Positions 55,231 to 64,000 of a DNA stretch of 64,000 bases are shown in pieces. Position 1 is the first letter of the stretch. Each line of letters opens with the position of its first letter. Location of the stretch: contig OX638131.1 of the NCBI GenBank assembly GCA_951804985.1, forward strand, positions 37,541,544 through 37,605,543. Reading direction: 5' to 3'. The translations under genes were made by a program, and so were the position numbers. Source of the DNA: Dryomyza anilis (Eukaryota > Arthropoda > Insecta > Diptera > Dryomyzidae). The notes under the pieces were generated by a model that was given only the letters and a program-made list of their open reading frames with translations, searched no databases and was not told the origin of the DNA.

Positions 55231-56600
55231 TGTTATACTCGGAAACTGACATACAATATGTATTTTGCTTGCATGCTCTCAAGTGATGCCCATATTTGAC
55301 TTTGATCTATCCGTCTGAGTATTGCTCTCACTCTCAATAAGTAGCATTGTCTATGAACACGAAGAAAATCCGACTCCATCGACTGCGACATGTGGCGACC
55401 GACAGACCTACGGACAGACGACTCCAGCTCATCGTCTCTCGACGACCAACAGTCGGTGAGCAGCATAGGCAGCCAATCGGAGACCAAGCACTCAAGTGCT
55501 TTTCGGATTCGGTACTCGGGGCAGCCATAATACACATGGCGGCGGTGATTATCGAGCGACGCGTCGTGCATTATCAGCGCCGAATGGGGGAAAAGAGCTG
55601 AATTTCGTGCGCAGTTGGGGAAAAGTTAGCTACGACTATTGCTGTTCGCCTGCTGGTTTAGAGTGCCACGAGTTTTGCGCAAATTTTGTTTGGTACTTGC
55701 GGTAGCGGAACAGCAGCGACAACCGACCGTCACTGCCGCTGTTGGCCCGCTGGTGTTGAGCTCTGAGTGGGGAACTGAGCTGAACGGGGCATTAAGGGTT
55801 CTCCAGCGAGCAGACTTTGCTTGCGACAAGCGCATTAATGATGTCGAAGCGACGAAAAATTAACTGCGCATTGACAGTCGAGAGTCGAGTTTGTAGGCTT
55901 TGAGTGGCAAGTTGAGTCGTTGCGACGGAAAGCAGTTCCAGACGCGGGACCCATCGATAGTATGTAGTTCACTGCCAGTGCACCGCCATTACTGGCCCGG
56001 GCAGCTGGGGGCATTGAACAGCAGTGCATGAAGGAGGCTTTTGTAGGAGCATTTTTTGAATATATGTGAGACACAAAATAAAATACAAGAAGTCACTGCA
56101 ACGACTCCTCCGTACGTAGGGGTCTTCCGACCACATCGAAGTCGAAGTCGTCGGTCGTCAGTCGTCGAGCGAGCGCATTTTAGTCGCTTAAACTAGAGCA
56201 GGAAGAGCATCATCTAGACCGGCATAGCGACAGGCGCTCAGCAATGGCCAGCCAGTAGCTGCCATGTGGCCGACCACTTCACTGGTAGCAAAGTAGCTCC
56301 AACCACGTACCTACAACAACAATGGCAACAGTGACAGCAGCAACACGAACGTCGTGACGACGACGACGACGACAACAGCATGGTTGGGCACAACGGGTTC
56401 CATTCGGTTGTTTGTTCGTTTCGTCGCACAGCGCAGTCCCGAAACCAAAGTTTTTGATTTTTTTTATTTTATTTTTTTTTATTTTTTTTCTTTCTTTTCA
56501 TATTTGGTCCGCGTCGTGTTTATTTACTTGACTCTTTTATTCGCTTATCTCTTATTTTTTCATATTTTTGCTCATTCCTTTGCTGTCTAAATTTCACTCT
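55231..56600. other. GC-richer non-coding island 3, possible promoter/5' untranslated exon
   Basis: Sequence composition changes sharply. It includes GACGACGACGACGACGAC near 56356-56373, CAACAACAATGGCAACAG, and GAAGTCGAAGTCGTCGG with TCAGTCGTCGAGCGAGCGC near 56140-56177, where TCAGTC matches a fly initiator. Frames on both strands are open without any family signature. A transcription start region for a gene further right is possible but unproven. Confidence 0.4.
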
Positions 56601-57347
56601 CTTTTGTTTGATTTTTTTGTGTTATCTATCTTTGTTTTTACATCAACTTCTCAATGGAGCTAAATTTGTTATTGTTGGATTTTTGCAAGTTTTGGAGATG
56701 TATTTAAATTTCCAACAGAGAGCAAAAAACAGTGGCGGGTGCTTTTAAAAAAGTTATACAATAGGTCGATTAAAACTAAATTAGTTTTTATATTACGTAG
56801 GATATACGTATAATGTAAGATGCTCATTTATAATACTAATACACTGTCCCAGAGTTATTTGGGGCCGACGGTACTTTGCTTGGGGTCTCCACTTTAATTA
56901 ACCACAAAAATAATAAATCTAACTTTTCTTTGAAAGTCTCGTACTATTAGTTAAGTAGCTACGAAGAGAATCACTATTCTATGTTCACCAAAAACACAGA
57001 ACACATTGTTATATAAATAAAAAAAATTGATTATTTTCGTAGTCTAATAAAATTATGCTTCAATTTCAAAATATTGTCTTGACGTACTCTAGGTCCGGTC
57101 GGTACATATTGAGTATTTTGTACCAACTAAATTGACGGCAGATCATACAGCTGTTACAGAGACAGCCAAAACCCTTCGTAACCCATCTTTCTTTGCATAT
57201 TCTACATTTCAAGTCGCTCAAGTTGTCCTTTTCCATGGAACACAATTAGAATAATGTGCATTGAAGGTAGTCTCAAAAACAAAAATGAAAAACTGCTCAA
57301 CTCAAGATTTTGCCAAAGTTGTTGTTGCATTCAAGAATTTGCTACAT
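56601..57347. other. Intergenic DNA
   Basis: No gene is supported. Confidence 0.35.
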
Positions 57348-58147
57348 ATCCCAGTAGGAAATGTCATCAATGATTCCTCAATGATTCACCTATGTCAGGT
57401 TAGAAACATCGATGACCCATAGAATTTTCGCCCTGCAAAACATTGATGACATTTTCATACAAATATCCACTGATTCCTGCATGATGTAGCATTAACGATG
57501 TCATGCACGTCATTCATCAATGAAGTCACAAATGATTGTCATAATTTTTTTTTTTGTACAAAAAAATATTTTTTTTTTATTATTTTATTTATTTTTTAAT
57601 TTATATTTTAATTTATATATTTTTTTATTTATCTTATTTTATTTATTATTTCAATTTTATCATTTTCTTCCGTTTTTGTTTGGAATGGTATATGTACTTG
57701 TCAATAACGTACTTTACAAAGGCCATCATCTATCAACAATTGCTACTGTTTATTATCCCGTTTTTATACTTATTGGTCCCTCAAATTAGGCCTATGAATA
57801 ATATGGAAAGTGACATCGAACGCAAATAATCACTTTTAAGCGTAAATGCTGTCCCTAGACGTATGTTCTATGCATTTCACATTGCACACAACGTAAATGC
57901 TACATACTTTTAGAGGCATGTGACGTGAAAGTTAATTTTCATCAATGACGTCATCAATAACATTTCATCAATGACAGATTTTCACAATGTCATTTATATA
58001 TGTATATATGACATATGGTGTATGACGTCTTTAATGCAATGTCATTTATGAAATTGTTGTAGACATATTCATGAATGACAAATTTTCTAATGTCCTCGAT
58101 GCATCGTTGATGACCTTGTCGTCAATGAGGCCATTTCCTGCTGGGAT
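57348..58147. repeat. MITE-like element, ATCCCAG(T/C)AGGAAATG ends
   Basis: ATCCCAGTAGGAAATGTCAT at 57348 is mirrored by CATTTCCTGCTGGGAT ending at 58147. About 800 bp long. The interior is dense in ATCAATGA/TCATTGAT words (57366-57530 and 57940-58135), extending the inverted symmetry. A low-complexity TTTATTTTATTT core (57545-57670) gives spurious frames. Confidence 0.75.
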
Positions 58148-60361
58148 AAACTGCAGAGTTTCCACAGAATCAAATATGTAGGCTGCACTTTATATGCATT
58201 TTGTGGAGAACAGAACTTTTATACAATACCGTTTATACTTTTTTTCAATACTTTTAATCAATACTATTTTCCCGATATTTTTAATATAGGCAAATTCCAA
58301 ACAAACTTTATACGGCACTACTCCACCTTTTCTCCCTCCTTTTAAACCTAATCCACTTTGCATTGGTTAATCTACAAAAAAAAAATTGATAAATACACTT
58401 CAATATGGATTGTAAGTTTTTAAAATAGATTGATGTAGCTAATAACAATTTCGATTAAATTGACAGGATATAACTGCAGCTGTACAGTATTCAAAAATGG
58501 AATAATATTAAAAACAAGCTAAGTCTATATAATAATTAGATGATCAATACAAACGACAGTTGTGAGAATGGATTGATAAAATCATTATTTCTTAATTTTA
58601 AAAAATGGGTAAATATGTTCTGATCTTAATACCAATAGTTAAAAATTAAAAATACTAAATACATATTGCAAAAATATTTTGAATTTTTGAATAAGCACTA
58701 AATATCATCTTGTAACATAAAATGAAACGAATTTTGTTCATTGAGCATTGTTTGAAACCGAAACTAATAACTTTAAGGACATGGATAACTTTACTTGACT
58801 GATAACTTTACTATTACGGTATTAAATATGTGTCGGTTATATCAAAATTGGAAGTTTAACTTCATATTTTTCTGAAACATCTCTGAACAAAAAACCAGTA
58901 AGGAAATTATGAAATAAAGGAAGTATGATAGTGTTGGTGTAATAAGTTTGTAAAAATTGTTGTTGTATAAAAATAGTTTACATATTTGGTCTTATTTAAT
59001 ATTATCTAAGATATATGCACAAAAATGGGAAGATCCCTGTTGACTGTCGACTTATTTGGCCTAATTTGAATATTAGATATCGCAGGTGTCAATGGAATGA
59101 AAAGATCACTGGTCACTTGTTCCGCCGAAATTTGTCTACATAGCTGCATGTAAAGGGATGTGGCATACAACGTTTTAATTTTTTAGCATACATTTTTGAA
59201 AAATACGGCTTTTAAAAGGACAATTTTTCATTTATATGTAGTTTTCGTGAATCTTATTTTACTCCCCTTGGTTTTTCCTTTTTGGGCATCGCGGGGGACG
59301 AACGTGGAGTTTTTAAAAGTTTTGATTTTTATTTCTTATTTAAAGGAGCCCGGTATTGTATAGGTAAATTTAATATTGTGTTGGTAAACGATATAGGTTA
59401 ACATTTAAAATGAAGTGACAACAAATCCAAATATATTAAAAATTTAAAAACTAAGATATAAACTTTATATTTAGAAAACGTGCGCTGAGGATTAATGTAG
59501 TTACTGTATTAGAGTCATATATTAGAAGACAAATTTGAGAAAATATCTTTTACTTTTTACAAAATTTGGGCAAATGATAAACGATATAGACATATGCATA
59601 AATATATATTTTTTTTTATTTTCCAACCACTATTTCCAGTGATACAGTGACTACGTTTATACCGCAAAAGTAAGCCCAAGCTAACGCTTAGCCCGAGTTA
59701 AAAATGAGGCATATTCACATTCGAATAACTTAAAACGATTCAGTTGGTGAAACAAATCGTATTAAAATAATCTGAGAACAGTTCAATTTTCAACATGGCA
59801 ACGCCTTTTCTGTCAGTTTTGAAGTATAATTAAATATTATTAAAATTATAATATAAATGGAAATACAAGCAACAATATTAGAAAAGATCAAAAAGTGTGG
59901 ACGAGGAAATAGATAAGGAAACAAATATGTAGGACCAATTCTAATTTTACACGGAAAGTCAAAAAATAAAGGCGCTGCGCAGGAAGTACAGAAAAGCCGT
60001 ATAGAAGGACTGAAGGACTGTGAAACAACTTCCATATTAGTGTTTTGATGCATATAGAGGAGCTTCTAGTTTCCAAGCCGTAATTTTTGTATTTGGCTTT
60101 GTACAAATTGTGAAAATTATTTTATATTTTTTTTTTGACAAATAATATTTAATGTAGGTTAGAAACAGCGGCATTTACTGCAAAGAATAAAATTTTATGT
60201 TGGGAAGAGTTATTCTCAGTTTACCCTGGGCTAAACTCGTACTACATAAACGAAGCCAGTGATTCAAAGTTACAATAAACGGGTTAAAAATCATTTTTTC
60301 ATTGTAATTGTAATATACAGAAAAATCCAAGTGTATCAGAACCCTAATTTCATTGAAAACG
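58148..60361. other. AT-rich intergenic DNA
   Basis: No gene is supported. The 87- and 72-codon overlapping minus frames at 59790-60106 have no recognisable features. Confidence 0.35.
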
Positions 60362-61266
60362 TACACAGAAAAAAATATTGTACGTATATATAACAATTGA
60401 TATTAATAGCAAACAAAATCGTATTCCAATTAAAAATATGAATGTATTTACTAATTAATTAATTGTATTTACACATATTTTTAATTAAAATATTAATAGG
60501 AATTAATTTAATATAATTTCAATACAACTAAATCTTTAATAGTATTAACTACTTTTATTTGTTACTTTTGATTTATTCATTTTCTTAAATTGCAACACTG
60601 TTTTTTTCTTCTGGCTTTCATTTTGTTTTTTGTTTGTGCGTCTCGTGCGTCGGCGGCGTCGTTCAGTTTCTTCTAACATTATTTTCTTCTACGTTGCGGT
60701 TTTAAAACAGAATATTACATTATTTAGTGTATGTTCTGTTATTAAAGCATTAAAGGGCTCAATTTATTTTTGAGGTCAAGAATTTGAACAAACCGCTTAT
60801 GATGCTCATTTTGTTGCATATTGAATCATTAAAAAGCGAATATCAAATTTTATGTTTGACTCAATTAATTGGCCCACCTGCAGAAGTTGTGAAAACTGAC
60901 TTCGGTAAAACATTTACAAAGCATATCAAACCGTATAAATACTTATTTAATATTTATTTTATGTTATATATTCGACAAATATTTTATTTAATTTAACAAA
61001 ATATTTAATTGATCCAATTGATCCAATTCGAATGAAATTTTTAATTGATGTTACTAATTAATTAATTAATGATTTAAAAATACCCAATAAAAAATATAAT
61101 CAATATGACAAAAAAATTAATTAATGTTTCTCCAATTAACATATTCTCATTATTACGAATATGGGATTCAATGCTACTAAAAGTTACATCGGCTGAGTTT
61201 CAATTAAAAATTAATTGGATTGATTAACATTTTAGTTACATTTACACACTTTTTTTTCTGTGTGTA
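60362..61266. repeat. MITE-like element, TACACAGAAAAAAA ends
   Basis: TACACAGAAAAAAATATTG at 60362 faces TTTTTTTTCTGTGTGTA ending at 61266 (imperfect at the tip). The interior has many TTAATTAATTAA-type words and a GC-richer patch at 60640-60665 (GTCTCGTGCGTCGGCGGCGT). The 70-codon frame at 60784 is not recognised. Confidence 0.5.
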
Positions 61267-61299
61267 GTGGGTGAGTTCGAACCAGATCGATTTGGTATG

Positions 61300-61830
61300 G
61301 AATGGTTCATTACCAGACACGTTACCACTTTTATTCAAAATTGCAACACCACTGGTTTGCTTCAGCATATAGAGAAATATCATGAGCAACAAAAACAACA
61401 ACAACAATAGTATTGCCATCTCATAGATGGCATTCCATACAATGGCATGCGCACACACATACAACGACAATCTCAATGTCATCTGCTGGGTTGTTTTTGT
61501 TGGTGTTGCTGTTACTGTTGTTTGTTGCTGTTTGCTGCTTGCTCTGCTGTTGCTCTGTGGTGTTGTGTTACTCTCTTTTGGTAGCTGGCTGGCAGCAGCA
61601 GGCAGCATGGACAAAACATACAAAACAAAATAAAAATAATAAACGCACGAGAGGCACAAATTTCAAATTTCTGCCATCGTCGAATCGCAACAAACAGTTT
61701 GTGAAAAGCGCGTCTGCAGACGGGTTCGTTTTTGCGTTTCTCCGCAGCGGCTGGCTACGAAAAAAGTGCGCGCTGTTCCAGCAGCAGCAATTGTCGAATT
61801 TTACGAAAGGAATTTTACACATAAATTAAT
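61300..61830. other. GC-richer non-coding island 4
   Basis: Contains CAACAACAACAACAATAG (61393-61411), GTTGCTGTTTGCTGCTTGCT and CCAGCAGCAGCAATTG. Frames of 68-151 codons on both strands overlap and are composition-driven. Possibly untranslated exon or enhancer. Confidence 0.4.
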
Positions 61831-62440
61831 AATAACATTAATAGTAAAAACAACAAGACACCATACACGTCGTACAGGTTTTGCTAAATAAAATAATAAA
61901 AAAAGTTATATGCATTTCTATTGTGAAATGTTGTAGGCAAAGTGTTGCCACAGTGTACGACGCAGTGTTTTGCAACATAATACGAGGCAAAGTTATAGAT
62001 ATAGCCTACAATTCAGATACAAAATTGAAATTGCAACGTTTGGTTTTTTTTCGTTGTTGTTCTTGTTTGCTAAATGTTTTGTATGCGAGTTTTTAGGCGT
62101 ACATAAGAGCAGGAAAACGGATATAAAAAATACAAAAAGAAATATAAATAACTAATTATATAGTGTAAACAATATTTAAAAGAAACAATAACGCACAAGT
62201 TACGCGCCAAAAACAAAGGAATTCGACAGCCCTGCTAAATATTGTGAGTATGAGTATACGATAGGGACGCATATAGTATTAGTCGCCTCAGTTAACGTCT
62301 GACAGTAACAAAATTTTCAATTTTCAAAATGCAATTAGGCAGCGTCTGGGTCGTCTAGACGTTGTTGTCACAGCATAATATTTAAACATCCTTCGAAATG
62401 GTGGCGCTGCATATGACGCAGAAGATGGCATTTTATTTAT
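61831..62440. other. Intergenic DNA
   Basis: No gene is supported. Confidence 0.3.
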
Positions 62441-63110
62441 TTATTTAAGCATCTTCATCGTCCTGTGAACACACTCTCTCACTCAGTCACTCGCATGCAC
62501 ATAGCACTATCTCGTGCGGTTTCACTCACACGCACATGTTAAATGTCGCTTATGGTTGCCACACTTTGCTTAATTTTACATACGTCGCACGCAATGCAAA
62601 TTTGCGGTTTCATTTGTCAAAAATTCAAACTTATTGCACCAGGCAACCAGCAACAGTAGTTGGTGTCCATAAAGAGTTCTTCATATTTATTCAACTTCAA
62701 CCCACTGGAACCCTGTAGACTACTCGAACTTTCTACTTAACAACCATGCTGCCATACGTTGCGCATGCCGCCACCCCAACCTATCAACCCATGTTTGTCT
62801 GTGCAGCCCTGATGCGCAGTGTCCCTGCAATGTTGTTCCGCTGATGCGCGCGGTGCATGTTCAGTGCTGCGGGGAGTGTGTTCAGAGCGAACGAGCGAGA
62901 GCATGTTTGGTTGCCTTCGCAGTTATTCCTCGGTGTTTTTTCACTTTTTGCTCTTATATGGTCATGTTTGGCGGCGGGTTTATCAGCTGTTGGTGGTTTG
63001 GTCGTTGTCGCTCCGCCGCCTGGCAGCTGGGTTTATTGGCACTTTGTCCCCTTATCGCGGTACGCATAAAACGTAGCAGCAACTCGCAACATAATCGCAT
63101 TATATAATTA
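62441..63110. other. GC-richer non-coding island 5
   Basis: Begins with CTCTCTCACTCAGTCACTCG (62472-62491), GAGA/CTCT-like sequence frequent in fly promoters, and continues into a GC-rich block at 62720-63080. Three plus frames (85, 87 and 70 codons) are open over the same stretch, a composition effect. None shows domain features. Confidence 0.4.
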
Positions 63111-64000
63111 CGTAGTGCCACAACATTCGAGCACGTTTATCTCGTCGACTCGACGTATACACAAAGTTTTATTTTTCTATACAATGTAGGTTTGTTTTTC
63201 GAATTGGAATTGTTTAGATTTTTCCTGCAGTTAATCGTTTGATTTACACGACATTGTAGTGTTTTGTTTATATTATTCTCAATTCAAAAATATTAAATAA
63301 CGGTTTCCGCATTGTTCACATTAATGTTATGCGCCTTTGGCATCGAGTGCTATTTATTTTTATTAACTATAATTTCATATGTGTATTTTTATCTAATTTT
63401 TAAACCCCAATGTGGAATTTTACGAAATCATTTTAAGTTATTTATGGATGACTTGCTAAATAAATGCGCCTTTTAGTTATGTACAATGTGATTGTATTAA
63501 GTAGTTTAAATTATAACACAGTCAAAATATACTTTAAACGAATTGTAATTCTTTTAGTTAGTTACGCGAACAATAACAGAGTAACGTAAGTTTACCTAAT
63601 TCCCTAATTTCAGGCAAGAGTATTTTTGTTGTGTCTGTTATTTAGAACAAAGAAGCCTCATGTATTATTACATATTTTTCAGTCGGAATATTAAAAATTT
63701 AATTAAAGTATTTAAAATTTAATTAAAGATGATAAGGATATGTGTCGTTGTAATAATTGCGAATGTTTGTAAATTTTATATTTTATTTACACTACTCAAT
63801 TCAATATAATTCGCGATTGCTGATTTCGAAGGCATACTCTCTATGTTTTTCTAGTACGTAACGTTATTAAGAAAATTGTTATCGAAATTTTAGACCCTTT
63901 ACAATCACTATTTAGAATGAAAAGAATAAGGTTTCTTATACAACAGAGTGGAATTTTAGTTTAGGATGCGATCATTGTCTGATTTAAAACGTGACGCTAT
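63111..64000. other. AT-rich DNA to the window end, with a repeat edge
   Basis: No gene is supported. From about 63950, GAGTGGAATTTTAGTTTAGG followed by ATGCGATCAT resembles the left end of the element at 40575 (GAGTGGAACTTTAGTTCAAG) and is cut by the window end. Confidence 0.4.

Noticed and set aside
55233..55571. 112-codon minus-strand frame
   Set aside because: Overlaps open frames on the other strand in a composition-shifted island. No family pattern.
62819..63107. Three overlapping plus frames of 70-87 codons
   Set aside because: Same stretch open in all three phases. Composition effect in a GC-rich island.

Overview
This is an AT-rich, intron-bearing animal sequence that looks like a drosophilid or closely related fly. 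Evidence: short GT-AG introns of 50-70 bp, CAA/CAG-rich non-coding islands, insect-type Helitron ends (TCCTATTAATATAATAAATC and GGGTCCAGCTAG), and a repeat at 20183-20740 that resembles one common in Drosophila introns. Species cannot be named from the sequence alone.

Gene-bearing part, 1-32.2 kb. Five protein genes can be assembled by splicing: (1) OSTC, an oligosaccharyltransferase subunit, minus strand, 1741-2251, two exons; (2) PTPA, the PP2A activator prolyl isomerase, plus strand, 4939-6322, six exons; (3) an unnamed leucine-rich-repeat protein, plus strand, 9850-18425, with a 7-kb intron filled by two head-to-tail Helitrons, AT microsatellites and a 15-bp minisatellite; (4) and (5) two related coiled-coil genes resembling DRC9/IQCG (axonemal nexin-dynein regulatory complex). 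These last two are convergent at 24613-28594 (+) and 30733-32222 (-) and share splice phases, two identical exon lengths and a lysine-rich last exon. Genes 1-3 look unrelated in role. Genes 4-5 look like a diverged inverted duplication.

Gene-poor part, 32.2-64 kb. No intact protein gene was recognised. It holds many short inverted-repeat (MITE-like) elements, a tRNA-derived SINE family with a TTATTA-type tail, tandem repeats, a decayed mariner transposase (54228-54804), and GC-richer islands at about 37.5-38.6, 43.7-44.9, 55.2-56.5, 61.3-61.8 and 62.4-63.1 kb. The islands could be untranslated exons or regulatory DNA of a gene whose coding exons lie outside the window.

Most notable: the SINE family (two copies with clear target-site duplications), Helitrons carrying the same G-free 15-bp satellite to separate loci, the DRC9-like pair, and a possible splice event that removes the stop codon of the LRR gene. 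No wholly new defence or metabolic system was seen.
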